59,128 nt of DNA from an uncultured bacterium (lineage in GTDB: Bacteria; Hydrogenedentota; Hydrogenedentia; Hydrogenedentales; CAILVY01). Positions 16,381 to 25,148 of this stretch are shown here, in pieces. The first letter of the stretch is position 1. Every line of letters starts with the position of its first letter. Below the pieces are notes generated by a model. The model did no database searches. It was not told where the DNA came from and saw only the letters and a program-made list of their open reading frames with translations. The stretch lies in contig CALEDJ010000043.1 in assembly GCA_937951485.1 (NCBI GenBank), positions 1-59,128 on the forward strand. The letters are read 5' to 3'. A program made the position numbers and the translations under genes.

Positions 16381-17699
16381 GAGGCATTGAAATGCGTGCA
16401 AAAAGGCTGACTGTCCCCGGCGCAGCGCGCCGAAGGCCTGGCGTTGTGGGATTGTTTCCGTTCTTGCTCTTCATACGCATGGCTGCGGGATGTATTCCGC
16501 TCCTGCTGGCGGCCCTGGCCGCCGCCGATGTGGAACCCGCCTTCCGTCTGTCGCTTCGCGAGGCGCAGGAACTGCCATGCGCCGATTGCGACGGCATCGC
16601 ACTGGGCGACATCAGCGGCAACGGCAGAATGGACATTCTCGCGTCGAGCGGAAAACATGGCGAAACCTTCTGGTTCGAGCAGGGTGAAACGTATCGCGAC
16701 TGGACCCGCCATTTCATCCATCGCCTGCCCCCGCCGGGCGGCGAGATCGAAGGCAACGACCTCGGCGATTTCAACGGCGACGGCCGCCTGGAGGCGGTGT
16801 CGCTCGACCAGCCCAACGGCGTGATCTACCTCCATGCGCCCGTGGCCGACCCGCGCGGCGAATGGCGCAGCGCCGCCATTCAGCGCGATCGCCCCTTCCT
16901 GCAAGCGACGCTTGTGGCGGATATTGACGGCGACGGCGTCGCAGACCTCGTCTATTCCTGGGAAGGCGATGCGCCGGGGCGCGGCGGCATCCACCGGCTG
17001 AGATGCGCCGGGGGCGATCCGCTCAATCCGGCGCATTGGATTGACCAGCCGCTGGTCCAGCATGAGAGCGCGTGGTGGATCGCGCCGCTGCGCGCGGACC
17101 TCGGCGGCGACGGCGGCCCCGGAGATATCGTCTTCACCGCGCGCAACATGCCCAACCGCAATCCCGGCACGCGCCCCGGCCTGTTCCGGCTCGAAGCGCC
17201 GCAGGAGCCGCCGCAGCCCTGGCGGCGGCTTGTCATTGACGACAGGCCGAGACATCCGCTCCAGGTGGATTTCGGCAATCTGGCGGGCGAAGGCCACGGC
17301 CTCGACCTTGTGATCGGCGGTTTTGACACCGATGTCGTCTATTGGTATGCGTTCAAGAACGGCTGGAAACGCAGCGAACTGCCCGTTCCCGCCGCTACGG
17401 AAGACAATCCGACAGCCCGCGTCTGGAACGTGAAAACGCTGCGCAGCGGCGGGCCGCGCGACGCGATCCTCGTCGCCGCCACCGGCGACAAACGCGGCGG
17501 CGCCCTCTGGTGCTTCGAGTATGTGGAGGGCGCCTATCGGCCTTGGAAGGTGATGGACATCGGCTATGCGCATCCCATGGATGACCGCATCCTGCTGCAC
17601 GACCTTGACGGCGACGGCGTGGACGAGGTCTTCATCCCGGACTCCGGCGTCGGCGTCAATCTACTGCGCATTCTGCACTTCGACCGAAGGGAACCGTGA
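16377..17699 (+). CDS. Secreted FG-GAP / VCBS beta-propeller protein
   Basis: 440 residues from the ATG that overlaps the preceding stop; ATG at 16479 (MAAGCIPLLLAALAAADV) is an alternative giving a more compact signal peptide. Four or more propeller blades carry calcium-binding D-x-[DN]-G-[DN]-G loops: LGDISGNGRMDILASSG, LGDFNGDGRLEAVSLD, VADIDGDGVADLVYSW and HDLDGDGVDEVFIPDSG. Between them lie strands with aromatic edges. Such repeats form integrin-like propellers for binding at the cell surface. Translational coupling to the PHP protein suggests both act on one extracellular substrate, but this is inference. Confidence 0.88.
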   Translation: MRGIEMRAKRLTVPGAARRRPGVVGLFPFLLFIRMAAGCIPLLLAALAAADVEPAFRLSLREAQELPCADCDGIALGDISGNGRMDILASSGKHGETFWFEQGETYRDWTRHFIHRLPPPGGEIEGNDLGDFNGDGRLEAVSLDQPNGVIYLHAPVADPRGEWRSAAIQRDRPFLQATLVADIDGDGVADLVYSWEGDAPGRGGIHRLRCAGGDPLNPAHWIDQPLVQHESAWWIAPLRADLGGDGGPGDIVFTARNMPNRNPGTRPGLFRLEAPQEPPQPWRRLVIDDRPRHPLQVDFGNLAGEGHGLDLVIGGFDTDVVYWYAFKNGWKRSELPVPAATEDNPTARVWNVKTLRSGGPRDAILVAATGDKRGGALWCFEYVEGAYRPWKVMDIGYAHPMDDRILLHDLDGDGVDEVFIPDSGVGVNLLRILHFDRREP

Positions 17700-17709
17700 C
17701 TGAGCGAAA

Positions 17710-17729
17710 GCAGCGGCAGGGGCCGCTGC
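17710..17729. terminator. Hairpin terminator between convergent genes
   Basis: Perfect 8-bp stem GCAGCGGC / GCCGCTGC with loop AGGG, 10 bases after the FG-GAP stop and 11 bases before the stop of the convergent lipoprotein gene. Only a weak T-rich stretch (TCACTTCCTT) follows on the plus strand; it could act in both directions. Confidence 0.6.
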
Positions 17730-17739
17730 ATCACTTCCT

Positions 17740-18351
17740 TCAAAGAGAAAAGACCAAGCCAAATCTGGCTTTCATGTCGAATCTGACCGCCAGCGAAGGG
17801 ACCCGGCCGCTGGCCGTGAATTTCATATGCAGGCAGCCGTTCCCGCTCTGGTTCAAAAGCGCGTCCGCGAGATCGATCGGGGTTTCAGGTTCCAACAGGA
17901 AGTTATCGCCCAGGCCGTGGGGCGATTCCGCTTCGCCGATCAGAATCTCCTTATCCCCCGTTACCAGCCAGACGCCCACCCGTGTGAGCGATGAAAAATC
18001 GCCCCCCCCCTCTTTCGCGTCGAACTCCAAATGATAGAGCAGCACCCGCGCCAGGCGCGCGCGCCGCGCGATGCGTTCGCCGACATATTGGCTGAGTCTG
18101 TCGAAGATTTCCTCTTCGGTGGGGAAGCCGCAGATGTCCGGAAGTTCCACCGACGCATCCGCCGGGATGGGCATGCCCGCCGCCGGACCCAGGTGGGGCA
18201 ACTCGCGGACACTCAGCAGTTTCACCTCAAACTCGATGGGGGGAATTCTGATGCAGCCGCCGATGCACCCCGACAGGAACAGTCCAACGGCCAGGGCAAT
18301 CATCACCACAGGTGCGACCGCGCGCGCATGCGAGGGGAAAGCCATTTTCAT
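17740..18351 (-). CDS. Predicted lipoprotein of unknown function
   Basis: 203 residues from ATG 18351 (AAGGAAG six bases upstream). A type II signal peptide ends in the lipobox LFLSGC (Cys29), followed by IGGCIRIPPIEFEVKLLSV. The mature part is a mixed alpha/beta domain: LPDICGFPTEEEIFDRLSQY, LARVLLYHLEFDAKEGG, VGVWLVTGDKEILIGEAES, LADALLNQSGNGCLHMKFTA. A second Cys (Cys33) directly after the lipobox is notable. No family recognised; the pattern of alternating strands at the end could be a small lipid- or ligand-binding domain of the envelope. Confidence 0.75.
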   Translation of the reverse strand: MKMAFPSHARAVAPVVMIALAVGLFLSGCIGGCIRIPPIEFEVKLLSVRELPHLGPAAGMPIPADASVELPDICGFPTEEEIFDRLSQYVGERIARRARLARVLLYHLEFDAKEGGGDFSSLTRVGVWLVTGDKEILIGEAESPHGLGDNFLLEPETPIDLADALLNQSGNGCLHMKFTASGRVPSLAVRFDMKARFGLVFSL

Positions 18352-18553
18352 GATGATCTTCCTTTCTGCGTAATACTGATACGCCATGACGGTCAATCAT
18401 TGTTGCCATGTTTCCAGTATATATTATCTGTCGCGATGGGGATAATTGGCATAATCCCGCCGGCGATGCGCGGAAAACGGGGATCATCACTGATTGTCTC
18501 GGAAATTGCTGGGCGGGCCGCATCGGCGGGGGAAGCCGGTTCATTGCCGGAGC

Positions 18554-18588
18554 AGTCCGACATGTCGGACTTGTCGGACCGGTCGGGC
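18554..18588. repeat. 18-bp perfect palindrome running into a 9-bp GTCGGAC array
   Basis: AGTCCGACATGTCGGACT (18554-18571) is a perfect palindrome; its right arm begins a 9-base-period array ATGTCGGAC, TTGTCGGAC, CGGTCGGGC (18562-18588). It lies in the 319-base gap between the divergent lipoprotein and rnhB genes, where no gene is seen. A near copy, GTCGGACATGTCGGAC, is at 49046-49062. Confidence 0.65.
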
Positions 18589-18670
18589 CAGGCATTGAAA
18601 AAGCGCGATGAGGGGCATCCCTGCCGCACATTGCACTGAAGCCTGCGGGCAAGGTAGAGTTAAGGCGGTT

Positions 18671-19399
18671 ATGGCGCGAATTTCCACGAAAACCCGGAAT
18701 GAACCGGCGTTCTTTCAGCCTGCATCGGATATCCAGGAAACGCAACGCCTTGAGACGATGCTGGTCTTCGAGCGGCGCCTCGCGGCGCAGGGATTTCGAT
18801 GTGTGGCCGGTGTGGACGAGGCGGGCCGCGGGCCGCTGGCCGGGCCGATCGTGGCGGCCGCGGTGGTCTTGGCGTGGCCGCTGGCGGGCCTGGACGACTC
18901 GAAGCGCCTTTCGCCGGCGCGGCGCGAGGAATTGTTTGCGGCGCTGTATGCCGGAGGACATGGCATCGGTGTGGCGGCGGCAACGGCGGCGGAGATTGAT
19001 CGCGACGGCATCCAGGCGGCGAACTACCGCGTGATGCAGGTGGCGGTGGCGCGGCTGCCGGTGCGGCCGGATTTTCTGCTGGTGGACGGATACAACCTGC
19101 CGGGCGCCGAGCCGCCGCGACAGCGCCTGGTGAAGGGTGATATGCGGTCGCTGTCCATTGCGGCGGCGAGCATCGTGGCGAAAGTGACCAGGGATCGGAT
19201 GATGGCGGACCTGGACAGACAATACCCCGGCTACGGGTTTGCGGCCCACAAAGGCTACGGCACCCGCGCGCATCTGGATGCGCTGCGTCGGCTCGGTCCC
19301 TGCCCGGAACACCGGCGCAGTTTTGCGCCGCTGGCGCGGATTTGGTCCGACACCCCGCTGTTGTATGCGATAGATAGGGCGAAACCTTCATGCGAGTGA
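18671..19399 (+). CDS. rnhB: Ribonuclease HII
   Basis: 242 residues from ATG 18671 (AAGG five bases upstream). Contains the RNase HII signature GVDEAGRGPLAGPIVAAAVV with catalytic Asp-Glu, SKRLSPARREELF, LLVDGYNLPG (third acid), KGDMRSLSIAAASIVAKVTR with the GR(G)-like substrate region, and YPGYGFAAHKGYGT. It cleaves RNA in RNA-DNA hybrids and removes misincorporated ribonucleotides in DNA. The first 28 residues precede the usual start of the domain and could be untranslated if ATG at 18758 is used. Its last 10 bases overlap the following TPR gene. Confidence 0.95.
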   Translation: MARISTKTRNEPAFFQPASDIQETQRLETMLVFERRLAAQGFRCVAGVDEAGRGPLAGPIVAAAVVLAWPLAGLDDSKRLSPARREELFAALYAGGHGIGVAAATAAEIDRDGIQAANYRVMQVAVARLPVRPDFLLVDGYNLPGAEPPRQRLVKGDMRSLSIAAASIVAKVTRDRMMADLDRQYPGYGFAAHKGYGTRAHLDALRRLGPCPEHRRSFAPLARIWSDTPLLYAIDRAKPSCE

Positions 19400-21135
19400 T
19401 GCATTTCATGACTGCGACTTTGTTGTTTTCCGTGGCGACCGGCGTGCTCGCGGGATGCGTGTCTATGCCCACCGACGAGTGGGCGCATGTGCGCCAGTGG
19501 GGCTGGCCGGTGCAGGGCGGCCCCCAGGCGAAGGCCATTTCGCATTACTTGGCGTCGGTGGTCTATGAACGACGGGGCGACCAGGAAAAGGCGATTGCCG
19601 AATTGAGCGAGGTCGCCCGTCACGACCCCGACGCGGTGACTCCGACCCTCCGCCTGATACGAAACCACCTGCGCGACCAGGATTATGAGCAGGCGCTCGC
19701 AATGTGCGAGCGCGCGGTGCGTCAGGCGCCCGATCGCCCGAACCTCTGGGTCGTACTCGGCGAAATCTATCATCATTTCAAACGCTACGATGACGCCGCG
19801 GATGCGTTCAAGAAAGCCATCGAACTCAACCCGGAAAACATGCTCGGCTACGGGGCGCTGGTGGAACTCCAGGAAAGCACCAACGATCTCGTCGCCGCGA
19901 TTGACGTCTATCAACGGCTTATCGAACTCAATCCCGAACTCCCCGGATTGCACTATCAACTGGGCATCAACCTCGCCCGCATCAAGGATGTCGCCGCCGC
20001 GCGTGAGGCGCTCAACCGCGCCCTGGAACTGAACCCCAACCTGCTTCAGGCCCGCTACACCCTCGGCATCCTCTGTCTCGAGGCGGGCGACAACGAGGAA
20101 AGCGTCGCCCATCTGCAGCATTATCTTCGCTGGCGGATGGACGACATTACGGCGATGGAGCATCTCGCGGGTGCGCTGACCCGGCTGGGCCGCTACGATG
20201 ACGCCTTCAATCTTTTCAGCGCCATTCTTGCCGGCGACCAGGTGAAGCCGCAGCACCACATCCAAACCATGTACTCCCTGCTGCGCGCCGAACGCCCCGA
20301 CCTCGCGGAAAAGGCCGCGCCCCCGGCCGGCGCGCCCATCTTCGGCACCTTTTTCGCCGCCCTTGCCCGTCAGGACAAACAGGAACCTTATCTGACACTT
20401 ATCGAATCGCTGACTGACATCGAAGGTGACCTCGACGAGGAATGCAACGAGCACCTCAATGCGGTGCTGTATCTCTTCGGAAAAGACGCCGCCGGCGACT
20501 GGCTGCTTGAACGTATCGGCCGCATCCGCGCCGAATACGACAGCCGCATCCTCGGCATCATCCAGGGCCGCATTCTCATGAGCCTGGAACGGCATGAGGA
20601 CGCCGTTGCGACACTGCTCCCCCTCGTCGGCGTCGAAACGCACGCCCAATGGGTGCATTATTATCTCGCGATCTGCTTCGAGAAACTGGACCGTTTCGAG
20701 GACACGGAAGCGCATCTCGAACAGTTTCTCCAGCACAACCCCGATGATGCGGAAGCGCTCAATTTCCTGGGGTACCTCTACGCGGAGAAGGGGGTGAAAC
20801 TCGACAAGGCCGAGGCGCTCCTGCAACGCGCCCTCGAACTCAGCCCGGAGAATCCGTATTACCTCGACAGCCTCGGCTGGGTCTATTACAAACAGGGCCG
20901 GGCCGATGAGGCCCTTGACCTCATCCGCCGCGCCATCTATGGGATGGACACCGACGACGCCATCCTCCGCGACCATCTCGGCGATGTGTATCTGCTCAAA
21001 GGCGACATCCCCCGCGCGGTCGCCGAATGGGAACGCGCCCGCCGCCTCGATCCCACCCTTGAAGGCGTTCAGGAAAAGATCGAACGCCACAAGGACCAGT
21101 CTCCCACGGAACAGCAGAAGAAAAAACGGCGATGA
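19390..21135 (+). CDS. Large TPR lipoprotein
   Basis: 581 residues. The start overlaps the rnhB stop. The N-terminus is a lipoprotein signal ending LAGC (Cys23). At least ten TPR units cover residues 50-570; consensus ones include ALAMCERAVRQAPDRPNLWV, DAADAFKKAIELNPENMLGY, AREALNRALELNPNLLQARY and KAEALLQRALELSPENPYYL. It ends with a charged tail ending EQQKKKRR. Predicted to sit on the inner leaflet of the outer membrane or outer face of the inner membrane and act as an assembly scaffold. The pairing with rnhB is probably positional only. Confidence 0.88.
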   Translation: MRVMHFMTATLLFSVATGVLAGCVSMPTDEWAHVRQWGWPVQGGPQAKAISHYLASVVYERRGDQEKAIAELSEVARHDPDAVTPTLRLIRNHLRDQDYEQALAMCERAVRQAPDRPNLWVVLGEIYHHFKRYDDAADAFKKAIELNPENMLGYGALVELQESTNDLVAAIDVYQRLIELNPELPGLHYQLGINLARIKDVAAAREALNRALELNPNLLQARYTLGILCLEAGDNEESVAHLQHYLRWRMDDITAMEHLAGALTRLGRYDDAFNLFSAILAGDQVKPQHHIQTMYSLLRAERPDLAEKAAPPAGAPIFGTFFAALARQDKQEPYLTLIESLTDIEGDLDEECNEHLNAVLYLFGKDAAGDWLLERIGRIRAEYDSRILGIIQGRILMSLERHEDAVATLLPLVGVETHAQWVHYYLAICFEKLDRFEDTEAHLEQFLQHNPDDAEALNFLGYLYAEKGVKLDKAEALLQRALELSPENPYYLDSLGWVYYKQGRADEALDLIRRAIYGMDTDDAILRDHLGDVYLLKGDIPRAVAEWERARRLDPTLEGVQEKIERHKDQSPTEQQKKKRR

Positions 21136-21369
21136 CCCAAAAGCGGCCGGTGATTTGATGTTTTCGCCTGCCGTCAAATCCGCTTCCGAACGTGACCAAT
21201 ATGCGCATGGCATCCTTTTTCGCGTATGGGTGCGCAAGTATGCCCGGCGTCATGCAAAACAGCGCATGATTCCTTTTGGAATGGCGGTGTTTTCGGGCGA
21301 ATTCGTTCGCAGTATGCGCTGGAACATATGACGCTGTGTATGGACGCCCGTATTTGCTACAATGGCGGT

Positions 21370-21951
21370 ATGAAACCACGGGAATTCTGGAAAGCATACG
21401 CGGGCGATGTCGCACCGGCCGATTTTCTGTGCCGGTATCAGTCGCGTGATCCGAGGCGTTGCGCGGAGCGCTATGTGTCGCGTCTTCCTGCATTTCTGGG
21501 GATTGCGCGCCGCGGGTCCTGGAAGGCGACTTTCACCGCGCCCAGGCAGTACAGCCGCGATGAAGTCATCGCGGGATTGACCGCTTACCTGGAGGAAACA
21601 CGCCCGATGTGGGAGCCGGTGGTGGCGGCGCGCGATGAACAGGGGCGCATCGAGTGCGAGCAGGCCGAATGGGAACGCGCCGAGCAGGAGCGTCTGGAAC
21701 AGGAGCAGGCCGAATGGGAACGCGCCCATGCGCCCGAGCCCGCCGCGGCACCTGCGCCCGCGCCGTCCCCGGAAACGAAACCTGAAACGCAAGCGGGATC
21801 GGAATCCGAGGGCTCTGTTGAGACATCGGCGGGCGTCGCCGAGACGCCATCCCTGCGAGAGGATTCTCCGGCGGGCGTCGCCGAGACGCCATCCCTGCAA
21901 GAGGATTCTCCGGCGGACGCCGACCGGGAAAGCGCAGTTCCCGGCGGATGA
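21370..21951 (+). CDS. Unknown protein with N-terminal domain and repetitive acidic tail
   Basis: 193 residues starting MKPREFWKAYAGDVAPADFL. Residues 1-75 look like a compact helical domain (YQSRDPRRCAERYVSRLPAF, YSRDEVIAGLTAYLEETRPM). From about residue 85 the chain is Glu/Gln coiled coil (ECEQAEWERAEQERLEQEQA), then Pro/Ala and an acidic low-complexity tail carrying two 14-residue repeats (AGVAETPSLREDSP and AGVAETPSLQEDSP). No family recognised. The start has only GGCGG in front; upstream in-frame ATGs at 21328 and 21340 are possible. The DUF434 gene follows after 43 bases. Confidence 0.6.
   Translation: MKPREFWKAYAGDVAPADFLCRYQSRDPRRCAERYVSRLPAFLGIARRGSWKATFTAPRQYSRDEVIAGLTAYLEETRPMWEPVVAARDEQGRIECEQAEWERAEQERLEQEQAEWERAHAPEPAAAPAPAPSPETKPETQAGSESEGSVETSAGVAETPSLREDSPAGVAETPSLQEDSPADADRESAVPGG
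21827..21921. repeat. In-frame 42-bp tandem repeat, 2.3 copies
   Basis: Units at 21827-21868 and 21869-21910 differ at one base (CGAGAG versus CAAGAG); a third partial unit continues to 21921. Each unit holds GGCGTC-gccga-GACGCC, a 6-bp-stem hairpin. The repeat keeps the reading frame (14 codons), like palindromic elements known to insert into coding sequence in some bacteria. Confidence 0.85.
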
Positions 21952-21994
21952 CGCGGCCGCCCACACCCTGCTGCGCGCCGCAGGCGCACGAAAC

Positions 21995-22720
21995 ATGCCG
22001 AACAAGCAACGACATCGTGGACGTCACCCCGGCGATGATGCATGCTTCGCCGCGCGGTGCATCCCCGTCCTGCGCGCGGCGGTGAACGATCTCTCCTGGC
22101 TGCACACCCGGGGCTACAGCGAAAAGGCGGCGCTCAAAATCGTTGGCGACCGCTATCAACTCACCGTGCGCCAGCGCATGGCGGTGCAGCGCGCCGCCTG
22201 CGGCGATGACGCGCTGGCGCGCCGCCGCCGGCATTGTGTCCCGCCGGAGCGGCTGGCGGGCCGGACGGTGGTCATTGACGGCTACAACCTGATTATCACC
22301 GTGGAAAACGCGCTCTCCGGCGGCATTCTCTTCCATTGCCGCGACGGCTGTCTGCGCGACATCGCAAGCCTGCACGGGTCCTATCACCGCGTCGAGGAAA
22401 CCCTCCCCGCCATCCGGCGCATCGGCGCGGCCATGGAAGCGTTGCGTATCGCCGGCGCCCGATGGCTCTTCGACGCGCCCGTGTCCAACAGCGGCCGCCT
22501 TTGCGCCCTGCTGATGGACGAGGCGGCGCGCCACGGCTGGCCTTGGACCGCCGAGTGTCACCCCAATACCGACGCTGCGCTGATTGCCGCCGATGACGTC
22601 GTGGTCAGCGCCGACAGCGCTGTGATTGACCATGCCCCCCGCTGGACCAACCTCGCCCCCATTATCCTCGACGGCATCCAGCCTCCGCCGCTATGCCTCC
22701 GCATCTGTCCGGAGACCTGA
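21995..22720 (+). CDS. DUF434 domain protein
   Basis: 241 residues from ATG 21995 (no strong site upstream). The N-domain VNDLSWLHTRGYSEKAALKI, VGDRYQLTVRQRMAVQRA is the DUF434 helical region. The C-domain starts TVVIDGYNLIITVENALSG and continues GCLRDIASLHGSYHRVEETL, WLFDAPVSNSGRLCALL, VVSADSAVIDHAPRWTNLAP, a PIN-like or NYN-like alpha/beta fold with conserved acids (D in IDGYN, D in LFDAPVSNSG, D in SADSAVID). This arrangement suggests a nuclease, though no member's activity is known to me. Neighbours (rnhB, aat, photolyase) do not resolve the function. Confidence 0.85.
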   Translation: MPNKQRHRGRHPGDDACFAARCIPVLRAAVNDLSWLHTRGYSEKAALKIVGDRYQLTVRQRMAVQRAACGDDALARRRRHCVPPERLAGRTVVIDGYNLIITVENALSGGILFHCRDGCLRDIASLHGSYHRVEETLPAIRRIGAAMEALRIAGARWLFDAPVSNSGRLCALLMDEAARHGWPWTAECHPNTDAALIAADDVVVSADSAVIDHAPRWTNLAPIILDGIQPPPLCLRICPET

Positions 22721-22821
22721 TGTTTCTTCGCGCTGAATGCTCAGGCCCGGGGATTTCCAAAAATGTTCTTCATGGAATCTTCCGGAGAACGCGAAGAAAA
22801 ATGGCTTCCAGTATTGCCCCG

Positions 22822-22841
22822 GGAGACGAGATCAGGTCTCC
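22822..22841. terminator. Weak hairpin between convergent DUF434 and aat genes
   Basis: GGAGAC (22822-22827) pairs with GTCTCC (22836-22841) across an 8-base loop; no T-run follows. The gap is 150 bases between two convergent stops, so a terminator is expected, but this one is a weak candidate. Confidence 0.3.
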
Positions 22842-22870
22842 GGGAGACATCCGAAGACCCTTGTTTTCAA

Positions 22871-23608
22871 TTATCGGGCACTCTTGGAAATCCCCGCCCT
22901 TGGGGATGAAAACAGCACGGAGAGAGGCGTGTTCAGCGTCCACGCCTGGGGCGTCGGCGCGACCTCCAATCCCTGGCGCAAGCGGTGCAGATAGACGCGG
23001 CGCGGGATGAGGCGTCCGCCCAGCCGGTGCAGGTGCGGGGTGGACATCTGGCAGTCAATCATCGTGATGCCCCACGCGAGCGCCATGCGCGCGAGCGCCG
23101 CCAGCGCGACCTTCGAGGCGTCGGCGACACGAGAAAACATGGACTCGCCGCAGAAACATGCGCCCACATGTACGCCATAGAGGCCGCCGGCCAGCGCGCC
23201 ATCCCGCCAGGTTTCCACCGAATGCGCATGGCCCGCACGGTGCAGGGCAATGTATGCCTCCTGCATTTCCGGTGTGATCCACGTGCCGTGTTGGCGCGGG
23301 CGCGGGATTCGGGCGCACTCCCGGATGATCCGATCGAACGCCGTGTCCACGGTGACCCGGAATACGTCGGATTTGAGTGTGCGCAGCAGGCGGCGTGAAC
23401 AATGGAACTCTTCCGGAAAGATGACCATGCGCGGGTCGGGCGACCACCACAGAATCGGCGAATCCTCCTCGTACCAAGGAAAGATGCCGTTGCGATAGGC
23501 CGACAAAAGCCGATCCAGCGACAGGTCGCCGCCTGTCGCAATCAAATCATCCCGGGCTTTGTCCGGCGATGGGAAGGGCATTTGCTCTGTCAACCAGGGA
23601 ATTCGCAT
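22871..23608 (-). CDS. aat: Leucyl/phenylalanyl-tRNA--protein transferase
   Basis: 245 residues with all family landmarks: FPSPDKARDDLIATGGDLSL, YRNGIFPWYEEDSPILWWSP, PRMVIFPEEFHCSRRLLRTL, HGTWITPEMQEAYIALHRAG, HAHSVETWRDGALAGGLYGV, GACFCGESMFSRVADASKVA, TPHLHRLGGRLIPRRVYLHR. Aat transfers Leu or Phe from tRNA to the N-terminus of proteins starting with Arg or Lys, marking them for ClpS/ClpAP (N-degron pathway). Soluble and cytoplasmic. It is divergent from the photolyase gene with 102 bases between. Confidence 0.97.
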   Translation of the reverse strand: MRIPWLTEQMPFPSPDKARDDLIATGGDLSLDRLLSAYRNGIFPWYEEDSPILWWSPDPRMVIFPEEFHCSRRLLRTLKSDVFRVTVDTAFDRIIRECARIPRPRQHGTWITPEMQEAYIALHRAGHAHSVETWRDGALAGGLYGVHVGACFCGESMFSRVADASKVALAALARMALAWGITMIDCQMSTPHLHRLGGRLIPRRVYLHRLRQGLEVAPTPQAWTLNTPLSVLFSSPRAGISKSAR

Positions 23609-23710
23609 CCCATGATTCTAGCCCCAGTCGGATGCGGGCGCAATCGTGGCTGCGCCGCCCGATGCCGATGCGGTATGCTGACTGCGCCGCAACATGACGG
23701 AGCACTCACG

Positions 23711-25135
23711 ATGACGAATGCCGGAACGATTCTGTGGTTTCGCCAGGACCTGCGCATCGCGGACAACCCCGCACTCGTTGCCGCCGTGCGCCGGGGCGGG
23801 CCTGTCACCCCTGTGTACATCGGGACCCCGGACGAAGAAGGCGCATGGCCGCCGGGCGCGGCGAGCCGGTGGTGGCTGCATCAATCGCTGGCGGCGCTGG
23901 ATGCGGCCCTGCGGGCGCGGGGCAATCGCCTGATATTGCGGCGCGGGCCGTCGCTGGAAACGATTCGCGCCATGGGCCGCGAGACGGGATGCCGCGCCAT
24001 ATGCTGGAACCGCCGTTACGAACCGGCGGCCGTCGCACGCGACGCCGCCGTAGCGCGCGCGCTGAAGGATGAAGGATGGGACGTCGTCATCTCCAACGGC
24101 TCGCTCCTCGTGGAACCCGAGGGGGTCCTCACGGGACAGGGAAGGCCCTATCAGGTCTTCACGCCGTTCTGGAAGGCTGTGCGCGACCGCGATGTCGGCG
24201 AAACCCTGTCCGCCCCGGACATCATTCCCGCGCCGCGCCCACTACCGGCTTCCGCAGCATTGGCTGCACTCGCGCTGGAGCCGACCGTAGATTGGGCGGA
24301 AGGGTTGCGTGAGACCTGGACCCCGGGACCGGACGGGGCGAATGCCGCGCTGCGGTTGTTTTTGGAAGAGGCCGTTGCGGACTATCCCGAAAAGCGCGAT
24401 ATCCCGGGCGAACGGGGCACTGCGCGCCTCTCGCCGCATCTTCATTTCGGCGAAATCAGTCCGCGCGCGGTACTGCATGCCATTCAACAACACGCGGCGC
24501 TGGACAGCGCGCCCGGCGTGCTGCGGGGCGCCGAAGCGGTGCTGCGCCAACTCTATTGGCGCGAATTCGCCCACTATCTTCTGTATCATTTTCCGCATAC
24601 GCCCGAACGGCCGCTCCGCCCGGAATTCGCCCGCTTTCCCTGGCGGAAGGACCCGGCAGCCTTGCGCGCGTGGCAGCGCGGCCGGACCGGCTATCCGCTG
24701 GTGGATGCGGGCATGCGTGAACTCCGGCGCACCGGCTGGATGCACAACCGCGTCCGGATGGCTGCGGCCTCGTTCCTGGTGAAGCACCTGCTCATTTCCT
24801 GGCTGGAGGGGGCGCGGTGGTTCTGGGATACGCTCGTGGATGCCGACCTCGCCAACAACACCTTCGGCTGGCAGTGGACGGCGGGATGCGGCGCCGACGC
24901 CGCGCCGTACTTCCGCATCTTCAACCCTGTCCTCCAGGGCAGGCGTTTCGACCCGGACGGCGCATACGTCCGCAAGTGGCTGCCCGAACTGGCCGGGCTG
25001 CCGCAACGCTTCCTGCACGAACCCTGGTCAGCGCCGCCCGACCAGCGCGCCGCCGCATATCCGCCGCCCATCGTGGAACACGCCGCCGCACGACACCGCG
25101 CACTCGAGGCCTACGCCGCGATGCGCACCCTCTGA
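23711..25135 (+). CDS. phr: Deoxyribodipyrimidine photolyase (cryptochrome/photolyase family)
   Basis: 474 residues from ATG 23711 (GGAG eight bases upstream). N-terminal Rossmann domain ILWFRQDLRIADNPALVAAV, RWWLHQSLAALDAALRARGN. C-terminal FAD domain: ARLSPHLHFGEISPRAVLHA, LRQLYWREFAHYLLYHFPHT, TGYPLVDAGMRELRRTGWMH, NRVRMAAASFLVKHLLISWL, and WQWTAGCGADAAPYFRIFNP with the class I CPD photolyase spacing. It repairs UV-induced cyclobutane pyrimidine dimers using FADH- and blue light. A 7-bp tandem array starts 13 bases after its stop codon. Confidence 0.96.
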   Translation: MTNAGTILWFRQDLRIADNPALVAAVRRGGPVTPVYIGTPDEEGAWPPGAASRWWLHQSLAALDAALRARGNRLILRRGPSLETIRAMGRETGCRAICWNRRYEPAAVARDAAVARALKDEGWDVVISNGSLLVEPEGVLTGQGRPYQVFTPFWKAVRDRDVGETLSAPDIIPAPRPLPASAALAALALEPTVDWAEGLRETWTPGPDGANAALRLFLEEAVADYPEKRDIPGERGTARLSPHLHFGEISPRAVLHAIQQHAALDSAPGVLRGAEAVLRQLYWREFAHYLLYHFPHTPERPLRPEFARFPWRKDPAALRAWQRGRTGYPLVDAGMRELRRTGWMHNRVRMAAASFLVKHLLISWLEGARWFWDTLVDADLANNTFGWQWTAGCGADAAPYFRIFNPVLQGRRFDPDGAYVRKWLPELAGLPQRFLHEPWSAPPDQRAAAYPPPIVEHAAARHRALEAYAAMRTL

Positions 25136-25148
25136 CCCGGGCACTGCA

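Noticed and set aside
19255-21237. 660-codon minus-strand open frame opposite the TPR lipoprotein
   Set aside because: Mirror of repetitive TPR codons; the plus strand carries lipobox, TPR consensus and operon context.
21635-21994. Longer N-terminus for the DUF434 protein overlapping the preceding gene
   Set aside because: The extension is Arg/Pro-rich translation of the neighbour's repeat in another frame, unlike DUF434 family members.
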